Part shown: positions 50,216 through 59,679 of the stretch, piece by piece | How the letters are laid out: every line of letters begins with the position of its first letter | How positions within the stretch are numbered: position 1 is the stretch's first letter | Assembly (NCBI GenBank): GCA_944472135.2 | Contig: OX235262.1 | Coordinates: forward strand, 164,733,509-164,797,508 | Reading direction: 5' to 3' | Source: Trichobilharzia regenti | Taxonomy: Eukaryota > Platyhelminthes > Trematoda > Strigeidida > Schistosomatidae | Length of the DNA stretch: 64,000 nt | The notes under the pieces: generated by a model | What the model was told of the DNA's origin: nothing | Database searches by the model: none | The model's input: only the letters and a program-made list of their open reading frames with translations | Position numbers and translations under genes: made by a program

Positions 50216-50444
50216 ATGTAAACCAACATTTAGCAATGGCATTTAAACAATTTTAAGCAGCTCAATGAAGCTTTAATTATCGAAATGGTTAAGGAAACCC
50301 AACTAAAGTCAAATGAAACAAATTAATTAGTTATTTTTTATGAGTTTAAACAAAATGTGAATGAGTAGCTTTGCAAAATCAGACTGACTACTCTTACTTT
50401 CTTGTATTGTCGTTAAGTGAGAATTAAAGCATACTGGTGATAAT

Positions 50445-50760
50445 GCTATATACTAGCCGGCTGATTCATTTGAACGGTTGGATACGTCTCACATTAATCA
50501 GTGATGCTCGCTAACTAGCTTGAAGTGATCTAAACACTAGACGGCAGGTTTCACTCAATCAAGGTTAGGCTCATCAATGGTTCAACTCAGGAGGTTTAAT
50601 CTGTTCAAATCACTCAAATTCTAAATAACCATTTGAGAGAAGTTGCCGTACATCGTATCAAAAGTTTCACTTTGATTTCGGTTTCCAATAGAAACTGTGG
50701 CGGAATCTCATCTCGAATTGTATAGTTTGCAAACTGTGGATATGATCGAGTAACCACCTT
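50445..50760 (-). repeat. Family-5 repeat copy
   Basis: GATACGTCTCACATTAATC, AAACACTAGACGGCAGG, TTTCACTCAATCAAGG and CAAATTCTAAATAACC are the complement of family landmarks. Confidence 0.45.
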
Positions 50761-50892
50761 TATTGAAGTAAATATTAGCACAACTGAAAAATTGTATTAT
50801 TGAGGTGACGATAAACTACACTGGATAGATTTACTGCAAAGTAGTTCACATTTCAGGAGGTTTTTATGAACAATTTCATGAACAAGTGATAC

Positions 50893-51245
50893 TGTAGTGG
50901 GAGCTGTCTGCAAACCAAAATTGTAGACAACAGTTTACGTCAATGTCTACTTTCCTAACGGGGGTCGTGAGAAAAAAAATAACAAAGCTTAACCTTGAGC
51001 AGCTCATCAACCAATCACAGCAGACTTAACGTGTGCAAATACGATTCGCAGGTATATGGCTTAACTTTCTAAATAAACGGTCACAAGCAGTACAGAATAA
51101 CCTTCAGCAAGGAAACAACCAATCAGAAGACGCTGCTTCTCTGCTAACCATAACGCTAATTAATAATGTACATAAAAATCTATAAATATCTGTTGATTTT
51201 CTCAATAAACGATCTGTTGCCTGGCCCTTATCTTCTGTCGTTACA
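50893..51245 (+). mobile_element. Solo LTR with ATAC target duplication
   Basis: TGTAGTGGGAGCTGTCTGC to TATCTTCTGTCGTTACA, 353 bp. ATAC precedes it (50889-50892) and follows it (51246-51249). CCAAT boxes, TATAAATA and AATAAA are conserved with the 44750 element, but U3 is about 28 bp longer and diverged. Confidence 0.8.
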
Positions 51246-51249
51246 ATAC

Positions 51250-51899
51250 TATCAGTAAAATCGCGCTAATGAGAAGAAAAAAGGAAACTGAGGTCAACTA
51301 GGTGAAAAATCAATCATCAAATCACCTTGTAATGTAAAATGCGTGAATTTATTTAACTTGACAGAAGATGCAAAGAGTTACACTAACGTTAGAATAGCCT
51401 CTTTCGAAAATCATAAGACATTCAAAAAACAAAGTACAATGTCTGATATTCAATTCAAGGAGAATTTGGTGTGGTATTCACGGTAGAAATAGACTTGTTG
51501 CCGTGTACGATAAACAATACTTCGCTAGATGAATTGTTGAATATTACAGAAATTTTATGATCATTATGTTCTCAGAAATAAAATAGTTTAAGTTTAAAAA
51601 ATTCAAATATAATGCAGATAGTATCTGAGTTCGTATTCAAAGGTATTCTGTTTGTGCTTTCAAGCTGTCTTGAAAAATTTCAAATATTTACTTCAAAGAA
51701 GTAGTTTTATAGAATAGAAGTTGAGAATATGAAAAAAAACTTTTATTGTCCCCTAAGGGAATTTCTGACTCAGGTGAGATGTTTAAACTTACTAACTTTG
51801 CTTGAAATGAACTATTAAATCAAAGATTCCATCGAGGCTATTTAGTTCACCAAATCCCTTCTAGTGATTCTGAGATCAAATATATGAGTTAGAGTTAAT
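51250..51899. other. Intergenic, no feature recognised
   Basis: AT-rich; nothing supported. Confidence 0.5.
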
Positions 51900-53470
51900 G
51901 AGTGAAGCTTGGGCACTGTGGTATAGTATAATTCCATTAAGGATAGAATTTTATTTTGATAAAGTCATACAGAGTTATTCTGCAATATTTACTGATGACT
52001 ACATTTCAAGCCCAATTCATTGCCACTCATAATCATATCAAGTCATTCACACAACTTTCTTGCTTCATTTATATATACGTGATTAGACATTTGAATAAAA
52101 TCAATAATGTTAATGTTATCAATGAAATACAATAAGGTGGGAAATACGATGTTTTTAAAGTAAAAGAAATAACTTTTTAGTATGTTATAATGTGAATTGA
52201 ATACATTTTAAGATTATTTATCATCCTTTGATTTGACTGGTAAAACTGTCTTCTATATTTTTGGTATTTGCGTTGAGTTACTTTTATTGTATGTGTTGGG
52301 TGTAGACTCAATGAACTAGGCAGGATTCAGTAATCAGTCTCTCTCCACCTACCTATAGTACTTTTTAGAATTTCGACTCTGTCCCAACCTATTGTGTGGT
52401 TGTGTGTCAGTGCATGTAGTGCAATCGCTGAGCTTTTTTCTAAATTACTTATCTTCTCAGGGTAAACTATTCTTATCTTAGCTAAATTCTTATGTTCCGA
52501 CAATCTGACTACCCCTGACCTACTAGTTTGATCTATGTAGTTGACCTCACAGTCATTGCAAGGTATTTTATAAATTATATTATTTTGTTTAATTGATTCA
52601 ACTGGGTCCTTTAACCTACACAGCTTGTCCCTGAGTGAGTTCGTAGGTTTGAATGCCACCCTAATTCCTGCTTTATCCAGAATCCTACGTAGAGAGAGTT
52701 TCAGATGTACCCTCCTTATATGGTATAACCATAGATGCCTTGTATTCCTTCTTGTTTATGTTATCATTATTAGTTTCACTATTATTGTTATTTCGCTTTT
52801 TGCCTTTACTGATCTTCCTAATGAATTTTATAGGATATTTATTTAACGGCAACGCTTCTTCTACTATCTGTTTCATTTCATCATTTAGGTATTTTGTTGT
52901 ACTACTTAGTGCTCTTGCTTACTTTGTTAGACACTTAAATAAGTCTGCTTTTACGGATAATTGATGAGATGAATTGAAGTCTAAATATCTATTAACAGAA
53001 TGCATTGGCTTTTTGTAAGCGCTAGTGAGCAGTAAATATTACTGAATAACACTATGTACCTTTTTCAAAATAAAATTTTATCCATAATGGAATTTACGAG
53101 TGAAGTCAGTTAGTCTGACGAAGGACAAAAACATAGTTCAATGAGCTGCGTTAACCACTAGTAAAACACACAGCATAGAGCATAGCTCAGTTAGAGCCGT
53201 GCTAATAATAAAACCCATTCACAATTCACGATGTAGGAAAGTTAAAAATGTATCATGAGCTAAATGTGATTAATGAGTGAGTGATAATTAAATTTTATTT
53301 AAGGGATCTGTACGATTTAAGTATAAAACTTGGGTACTGTGGTGGAGTATAACTTCATTATGGATAAGATTTTATTTTGGTAAATCACACAATGTTATAC
53401 AGTAATATTTACTGATGACAACGTTTCGAGCACAAACTATTGCCACTCATAATCTTATCAAGTTACTCGA
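51900..53470 (-). mobile_element. Penelope-like element with flanking LTR-like repeats
   Basis: Direct repeats of about 150 bp (51905-52065 and 53325-53470, both with TTTACTGATGACNACNTTTC and TTGCCACTCATAATC) enclose a minus-strand Penelope C-terminal region. A third, inverted copy lies at 53030-53100. The reverse-transcriptase part is absent. Confidence 0.7.
52327..52659 (-). pseudogene. Penelope-like polyprotein C-terminus (GIY-YIG region)
   Basis: A 110-codon frame: NNIIYKIPCNDCEVNYIDQT and RLSEHKNLAKI align with the YxIPC-DC--YIGQT---L--RL-EH pattern of Penelope GIY-YIG endonucleases; YIG has become YID. It ends DRVEILKSTIGRWRETDY. An upstream minus frame at 52685-52930 continues the linker (VEEALPLNKYPIKFIRKI) out of frame. 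Confidence 0.8.
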
Positions 53471-53479
53471 ACTTCAGTG

Positions 53480-53935
53480 GGTGCGTACTGCCGATGATTT
53501 CCAAACTAGAATGAAACAGCTCTCCAGTACTCCAGTTCTGGTTCTCAATAGTTGTCTAACTGATATCAATCCGTGATCAACTTGGATTCTCACGTCAGAA
53601 TCGCTACGGTCCTCCACCAGCGTTTCCTCTGGCTTCAACCTTCGCAAGTATAGTTCACCATCTTTCATGTACGTCTTAGCATGTACGCTGTTGCTCCGCC
53701 CCGACGGTGCACATAGCACAAGGCCGTATGTCTACGTCATGGGACGGGCCGGTGATGCGCCTGCTGCTTACAGCTTGGAATTAATGGGCAAAACAACAGG
53801 ATCACACCTCAGCCTGGATAAGCTAAACCTTTATCTTCACTGCGGCTTTGGGTTTCGTAAAGCTCAATGACTCGCGTACATGTTAAACTCATTGGTCCTT
53901 GATCAACTCTAATCCTTACAAACCAACTATTGAAA
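53480..53935 (+). mobile_element. SINE-3 copy interrupted by a 317-bp insert
   Basis: The left part ends CTAACTGATATCAATCCG; the right part is CTAATCCTTACAAACCAAC. In intact copies these parts are close together. TGATCAACT is duplicated at 53574-53582 and 53900-53908. Confidence 0.65.
53583..53899. mobile_element. Unidentified 317-bp insert with 9-bp target duplication
   Basis: Visibly richer in G and C than its surroundings. No inverted termini (ends TGGATTCTC and ATTGGTCCT) and no A-tail. The plus strand is open from the first base to TGA at 53868-53870 (95 codons, including YVYVMGRAGDAPAAYSLELM). The minus strand is also open over much of it (MKDGELYLRRLKPEETLVED). I do not recognise either product. 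Confidence 0.6.
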
Positions 53936-55055
53936 ATATCATTATTATTATCACCATTATTATTTGATCCAAAAAATCACCATAATTGGTTAAAATTTTT
54001 AGATATAAATCCATGAAAATTAGAGTAAAGCCTGAAGAATATCTAACTGAAAACGATATTTTTTCGCTCATATGCCTTGTTCTAATATTAAAAATGGGTA
54101 TATTTAAAGATTTCAACTGCTTACAACACTAATGATCACCGTCATAAATCTGATTTCATTGTGTGAAGTAGCAGTACTTCTTATCTGTATAAGTGTGTGA
54201 AACAGTGACTGGATTATATAAAAAAATCTCTTAAGACTTTGGGTATTAGGTCGCTGCTGTTTTTTTTTTCACTTTGCATGAACACCAAGTATACACCGAA
54301 AAACGGTCTAAAAGTGTTGAATGAGAGGATGACTCGTTAGATTCCGTCATACAATAAAATCTAAAGTGCGATTATAGTTTCCTACAGTGCATAAACTCTA
54401 GATTTTCGTAGGTGTGACAAGTTTTAGTCACGTCTAGTCACCACTTACTCGAATATGGAATCCTGGCTGAAATAAGACTTATCTGAAACAAAACTAGAGT
54501 AGACTAATTCAAGATTTGTGACAGAAGGTAGAAGAGGGATGAACCAGCAATAACAAGTATACATATGGCACAACCACTTACTTAAATTGGAGTCAATGAA
54601 TCCCAAAAGCTGACACAAAATAAACTAAAAGTTGATTGAAATCGAAGGCAATGGATACATAACTTAATTGTACTGAAGTTCATATTTATTCAAGGGGTAA
54701 TGTCTGTAGGCATGATGACGAGTAAGTAATACAGTCCCAGGAAGGTGGTTAGCACTATTCTGTCGAGCTTAGCCGTGAAATTTTTATAGAGTTCAGGTAA
54801 GCTATCTTTCAAATTCATAGTCCGAAGCGAAATGTCTTGTGATAGGGAAAAGTTATTCGAAACTGTATACTGTCTGCTCAATATATCAAATAGTGGGAAG
54901 GCTGTAAGACACATAATACTGATTACTATGAATATTTGAAGACAACTGACAGCTGGCTCCATATAAGAGAAATGATTGTTCGTGGATTAGGTCAGTTCAC
55001 TTATCAACCTGTAGTGCACGTTGTATAAATTATAACTGGGTTTTTTAATTCTCTT
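53936..55055. other. Intergenic, one small hypothetical ORF only
   Basis: AT-rich. Apart from the minus-strand 90-aa frame at 54690-54962 nothing is recognised. Confidence 0.45.
54690..54962 (-). CDS. Hypothetical 90-aa ORF with two hydrophobic segments
   Basis: Not recognised. It reads MEPAVSCLQIFIVISIMCL and ends with IVLTTFLGLYYLLVIMPTDI; between lie possible N-glycosylation sites (NNFS, NFT). It lies outside the repeat families seen here, antisense and about 1 kb upstream of the DC-STAMP gene. Hydrophobic ORFs arise easily in AT-rich DNA, and no splice partner or promoter is visible, so this may be chance. Confidence 0.2.
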   Translation of the reverse strand: MEPAVSCLQIFIVISIMCLTAFPLFDILSRQYTVSNNFSLSQDISLRTMNLKDSLPELYKNFTAKLDRIVLTTFLGLYYLLVIMPTDITP

Positions 55056-55059
55056 TGCA

Positions 55060-55525
55060 TGATATCAGATGGTTGGAGGCAGTCAGCCACAGGAAGCCTT
55101 GCTTGACTTAGGTTTGTGCTTGTTGGCACTCGTCAGCGAAGTGTAGACAAATCACAGTAGTTATTAGTGTCCAATCACAGTATCCTGTACAGTCCTACAG
55201 GAAGTCAATGGCGGGCCGAATGGTTAAGTGGTAACGTCTCTGATTGCAATACTAGCTGAAGCCGGTTCGGATCTCAGAAAGGACATGCGCTTCCTCGAGG
55301 TTGCAGATGCGTCTTGCTGACAGGTGAGTGCCAACTAGCACAAAACCTAGGTCAAGCAAGGCTTCCTACGGTCGATTACCCCAACCATCTAATATCATCA
55401 AATCAATGTACACTGATGGCGAGCTACCTTGAGTGTTGGCCACATTGCAAACCGACTGACTGATAGAATTCAGTGTGTAGCAAAGAAAAGATTAGACACA
55501 TCCCATTAGTTACTAGTGTCCAATC
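55060..55525 (+). mobile_element. SINE-4 inverted pair
   Basis: A truncated minus copy (GATGGTTGGAGGCAGTCAGCC to about 55160), then a plus copy: GGCCGAATGGTTAAGTGG (A box), GCCGGTTCGGATCTCAG (B box) and CATCTAATATCATCAAATC. Same layout as 31765-32350. Confidence 0.7.
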
Positions 55526-55930
55526 AATGTACTCTCTTTGTATTATAAGTTTCCAGACCGTAGGTTTTATGAACTTCCTGGAATAATTTGGGCTCTGAGT
55601 CAGATTGATTCATTATAAATTATTTTAATTAATCTCAGAGTGTTAAGAAAGTCAAAACAAGATTTTTTTAGAACGTTTCGCTGTTTAAGCCACAGATTTA
55701 TTCGGATTTTTATTAATAATTTATAATACTCTCTTTGTATGTTAACATTTTTTCCGCTTTTACTGTGAAGTCAGAATCCAATGTATAATAATAATAAATG
55801 ATGGTAATTGATTTTTATGTTTTTAAATGATCCAGTTATTTATAAACATACGTAATTTCTTCAAAAGAAGACAGTCTAATAATGCCTTAATGCATCTATA
55901 TTTTAATGTTAATATGCTTTACCCGCCATC

Positions 55931-56018
55931 ATTTGTTTTAATCCCGCAGAATGAAGGATAAACGGAGCAATAAGAAAGTTGATTCGATGATTGTAGTTCT
56001 AAATCACAAGAAAATGAA
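55931..56018 (+). promoter_or_regulatory. Candidate 5' UTR and splice (possibly trans-splice) acceptor
   Basis: TTTGTTTTAATCCCGCAG ends at 55949, 69 nt before the chosen ATG of the DC-STAMP gene. It could be a cis acceptor from a 5' UTR exon or a spliced-leader acceptor, since schistosomes trans-splice some mRNAs. The sequence alone does not decide between these. Confidence 0.35.
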
Positions 56019-56555
56019 ATGAGCATGAATACATCTTATTTGAGTGATGCATATGATTCATTCTTAAATGATATAAAACAAGCGAAGCGAAGAAACAATT
56101 TCTCCAACACACACATATTACTGAATCAAAATTTAAGTAACACGAATGACGAGGGGAAAAATGATAAGCGCGAATTTTTCAATGCGCATGAAAATGAAAC
56201 AGAATACAGTGGTGAGGAAAAAGACAGGATGTCAGTGGAAGAGAAGCGGCAACTAGAACTTGATGAAAAAGAAGAAGATGAGGTGTCATGGCTACTTAAT
56301 AGTGAAGAAATCCTAGAAGATGATGAAATAACTGAAAGAGAGTCAGTTTTAGACGAAGACAGAGCCAGTGAAGTGGAAAAAGATGTGGAACAAGGAAAGG
56401 AAGGTGAAAATTTACCAGAAAATAGACAGTCCGAGTTTAGCGCAGAAGACAGACGACAAATAAACCTAGTTTTACGTCAACTAGAGCGACCACCATGCAT
56501 ATTAATGCCGTTATACTATTTATGCCGGTCATGTTGTAGTACTCTGAGGCAATAC
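56019..56555 (+). CDS. DC-STAMP domain protein (DCST1/2-like), N-terminal exon
   Basis: Start chosen at the ATG giving MSMNTSYLSDAYDSF; the frame is open only about 12 codons further upstream and a good acceptor lies at 55949. The N-terminal region (residues about 1-150) is hydrophilic and strongly acidic (EEKRQLELDEKEEDEVSWLL), presumably cytosolic. It ends with PPCILMPLYYLCRSCCSTL, a Cys-rich stretch before the first membrane segment. The reading frame hits a stop at 56598-56600, while the conserved part of the protein continues in another frame. A 26-nt GT..AG interval at 56556-56581 restores the frame. That junction is inference: it could instead be an assembly indel or a slightly different splice. 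Assignment to the DC-STAMP family rests on the following exons. Confidence 0.75.
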
Positions 56556-56581
56556 GTATTGAAATTCGACTTCGTAAAAAG

Positions 56582-57236
56582 CACTGGGATTCACTGCTAA
56601 AATCAGAACGGATTTATGTAAAAAATGCTATAGGTTTAATATGTGGTATTACTTTAGGCTTCATGATGTATTTCTTATTTCTAATAACATTTTCACGACA
56701 TCCATACTTGTCGACTTTATTAAGTGCTTACATTATGTTGGTGAGTGTATTTGGTCTAGCATTCTCTAGAGATTTCCAGTGTATAGCTCTACTAGTATTT
56801 CCGTATCTGACTGCCTCAAGAGTTCGATGGTTAATTGTCTTCTACACGACAGGTGTATCAGTCACTGGACCAGGTTTAAACTTTTTACACAATTCAGGAA
56901 ATTTTCGTAATTCCATCGCCTGTGTTATTGCTCAAGTGAATACAAATATGATGATATTGAAAAAGTTAACTCAAGCACCATTTGCTTTGTTTAAAAGTCA
57001 ACTGGAAAATTTAATTGGCAGTATTAATTCAATTGTTGAACGATTTAGACAAACGCTGTCTAAAATTAATTTCTCTTTAATTCGTCTAACTAATGTTATG
57101 GAAAGTCAAGCTAGTTGGATACACTCATTAATTGTTGCCTGTGGGGATAGTGTTGCCTTAATTAATCAATGCCTGGCCTTTTTCAATAATATTTACTTTA
57201 GTTGTAAGAAAGCTTTTGGTTTTTTAAGTGGTCTAT
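56582..57236 (+). CDS. DC-STAMP domain protein (DCST1/2-like), first membrane exon
   Basis: Encodes two hydrophobic segments, IGLICGITLGFMMYFLFLIT and LSTLLSAYIMLVSVFGLAFS, then VRWLIVFYTTGVSVTGPGLN and FLHNSGNFRNSIAC. The GP-LN-HN-N-S-C spacing is typical of the N-terminal membrane region of DCST1/DCST2, Drosophila sneaky and nematode SPE-42 proteins. A long amphipathic stretch follows, with Cys in NQCLAFFNNIYFSCKKAF. The donor GTAAGT at 57237 is a perfect consensus (phase 1). The family consists of multipass sperm membrane proteins needed for fertilisation; DCST1 also carries a RING-like C-terminus, which would lie outside this window. Function here is transferred from family membership. 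Confidence 0.85.
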
Positions 57237-57280
57237 GTAAGTTTGTTAGATTTTTGCGAAAGACACGTGTGTTTCATCAG

Positions 57281-57663
57281 ATGTTTTCACAGAATTGTGT
57301 AAAAAACAAGGTGCAGTGCTTGAAGACACTTTAAATGTTACATCAAAAACTGAGTTGGCAAATCAAATCCATGGAATACTCAATGTTATTGGTAGAAAGA
57401 ATTTAACACTGTCAGGGAATTTAAGCGCAATACAAGAAATAACATTTTCTAGTGATCATACAATATCAAATAAATTACAACAAAGAATGGATAGTTTTAT
57501 TCAGACTGTTGATGCAGTCAAGTATATTGTATCATGGGTTATGGTTGCATGGACATTAATCACTATGATGACGTTATTTGTTCAAGCAATAATGTTTCGA
57601 AGATCTTGGTTAAATAATGATGCTTATAATAATGTATACATAACTAGTGCATTTATTGAACAA
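57281..57663 (+). CDS. DC-STAMP domain protein, ectodomain/second membrane exon
   Basis: Joined by a 44-bp GTAAGT..TCATCAG intron (57237-57280), giving SGLYVFTELCKKQGAVLEDT in frame. Alternative acceptors at 57292 or 57310 either create a stop or drop residues, so 57280 is preferred. The exon carries potential N-glycosylation sites (NVT, NLT) and a hydrophobic segment, YIVSWVMVAWTLITMMTLFV. It ends with NDAYNNVYITSAFIEQ, which resembles the DN-YIT signature at the start of the Pfam DC-STAMP domain. The donor GTGAGT at 57664 is phase 0. Tiny introns like this are frequent near the 5' ends of schistosome genes. Confidence 0.85.
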
Positions 57664-57699
57664 GTGAGTTAAAAACTGTTTGTTTTCTTTTCTATGATT

Positions 57700-58062
57700 T
57701 GTTTGTAAGGATTAGTTTTGTTTTTACGAGTTGATCATGAATTGATATCAGTTGAAGAACCATTGGAAAACAGCACTGGAGTACTGCCAGATAGCTGTTT
57801 CATCCTAGTTTTGGGAATCATCGTCAGTACGTACCCACCACCAGCGTTCGATTCCAGGACCTTTCGGTTACAAGGCAAGCTGGCTCGTATACCATTCAGC
57901 CACTGGAACCCGATCCAATGGCTCATGAGGTTTAAATTCTAATAGTTGGTGATTTAGCGTGACCCCAACCAATGTCGTCGGTGGGACGTCCAAATGTCAA
58001 CCTTGAGGATGGATGTCCCATCGACGACATTGGTTAGGGTCGTGCTAAATCACGATCTGTTT
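57700..58062 (-). mobile_element. SINE-3 copy plus inverted end fragment
   Basis: GTTGATCATGAATTGATATC, TTCGATTCCAGGACC and GGCTCGTATACCATTCAGCC are complementary SINE-3. From 57955 to 58058 the end segment is repeated in inverse orientation (GTGACCCCAACCAATGTCG and CGACATTGGTTAGGGTC). Confidence 0.65.
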
Positions 58063-58331
58063 GTTTTCTTTCGAATATGGGAATGTACTTTTTATTACAC
58101 TGATGTAGGTATGATTTCGAAGGCTGATTTTATTTGGTGGGGGAAAATGGCTGTTAGATTGAAATTAGATTCTCTTGGAGTGATATCTACAATTCGCATT
58201 CCATACAGTTTGAGGTGAAATTTCACGAAATTATTCAGATCCCTCTATGAGATACCATGAATAGCAATCAAGATAGCAGGCATAATTGTATGATGCTGTA
58301 TACTACTGACTGATTAATACCAGTAGTCGGA

Positions 58332-58567
58332 TGGCGTCAGTGGCACACCAGTAGAATGCTGACCAACCACGCATGTGTTCCGGGGTGCGATCCCCTGACG
58401 ACGCACGCCTTCACCTCGCTAGGCCAGTGATAAGACTGGTAAACAGGGAAAGTGGGACATGAAGCTGGCAACCCCATCCCGTAAAAATATATATCACTTC
58501 TACCGAAACTCCAGAGCTCAGGCTTGATGCTCAGTGTTCCACTAGGAACATGAAGGAATACGAAAAA
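58332..58567 (+). mobile_element. SINE-1 copy
   Basis: GGCGTCAGTGGCACACCAG, GTTCCGGGGTGCGATCCCC, GGCAACCCCATCCCG and CACTAGGAACATGAAGG. Confidence 0.8.
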
Positions 58568-58584
58568 GTAGTTGGATGTCACTC

Positions 58585-58822
58585 ACATCAGCCAGTAGTT
58601 CTTACTAGCCACATCTAAGTAATATAAACAGCTGAGGGAAGTTTCGCCCACCCGAGGTTAAACTCATCAGTCGACAAACCAAGAGAATCAAATCTATTCA
58701 ATTCACCGGACCCTAAGGACCGAAACCGCCGTCTAATATTTAGATAGCTTTGATCTGATTAGCAAGCACTACAGGCTGGTATACGTGACATTCGACTAAT
58801 TATATCAATCAATCAGTAGTTG
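58585..58822 (-). repeat. Family-5 repeat copy
   Basis: Complement gives GACTGATGAGTTTAACCTCGG followed by GTGGGCGAAACTTCC; the right end is CAATCAATCAGTAGTTGCC. Confidence 0.5.
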
Positions 58823-59218
58823 CCTTGGGTTTAGAAGAAGATGCTGTCAAGTGTCTGTGTTATTACTCATTGCATAACAGCGTGTTTTCTTGAAAAGTAA
58901 ATGAAATACTTCATTTTATATTGTATGTTTCAGTGTGATTAAATGACAGCTTTGCACCCACCTATATGATAATAAATGCGGCACACCCGTGGCCAAACTT
59001 AAAAAATGCTGGACATCATTTATTTTTCTGTTTAAACTTACTTAAAGTCAAATGGGTTACTTATTGGCTAAATCTGTAGTCTTATGCTGCAATCGAAGTT
59101 GCTTTTTGTTTGTTTTCATACTGACTAGAGGTGATGAAATAAAGCTGGTGTAAATATCTGAATACTGTGTATACAGCAAAGAATTTACTTTAGATATGAT
59201 AGAGAAGATTGTAGCTCA

Positions 59219-59310
59219 GGTGGATAATTTTGATGTGGTTTTGTTCTCTGAGCTGGATAGTTAGTTTGCGTAAACTAACTATCCAGCTCAGAGAACAAAA
59301 CCACATCAAA
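59219..59310. repeat. Near-perfect hairpin (40-bp arms)
   Basis: GATGTGGTTTTGTTCTCTGAGC..TAGTTAGTTT is followed after only a few bases by its exact complement, TAAACTAACTATCCAGCTC..CATCAAA. The left flank ATAGAGAAGATTGTAGCTC also precedes the inverted repeat of the Penelope remnant at 4337, so this is probably an emptied copy of that element. Confidence 0.75.
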
Positions 59311-59359
59311 AAAGAATTTACTTTGATGGCTAAAAAAGAAGCCAGAATTTGTGCATTCA

Positions 59360-59520
59360 TGAAAGAGTGTAGCTCAAAAAATCGAATCAGTTCAAACTAC
59401 CTTATTTCTGGATAGCTACTTGGACGAACCGGTTATACTATAAATCTGAAAAATGGAAATTTGCACAGTTCGAGATGAGTTAAACCGAATATGGCGCTAA
59501 CTAGCTAGGCCCCAATGTTC
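59360..59520. repeat. Family-5-like fragment
   Basis: AACTACCTTATTTCTGGATAGC and CAGTTCGAGATGAGTTAAACC resemble parts of the family. Confidence 0.35.
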
Positions 59521-59679
59521 ATAACACTTCGATTTGGATTCGGCGTTTAGAAAAAATAACTGTGGTGATATTTTATATTGAAGCGTGAATACTGCAAATT
59601 AATTTGCTAATTTCGAATTTATTATGTAACAGGTTGAGGGTACTCATTTGCATGATATTAAAGCCTAAACAAAATACGT

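Noticed and set aside
57237..57292. 56-bp intron ending at TTTTCACAG
   Set aside because: Good acceptor but the join gives TAA; the TCATCAG acceptor at 57280 keeps the frame.
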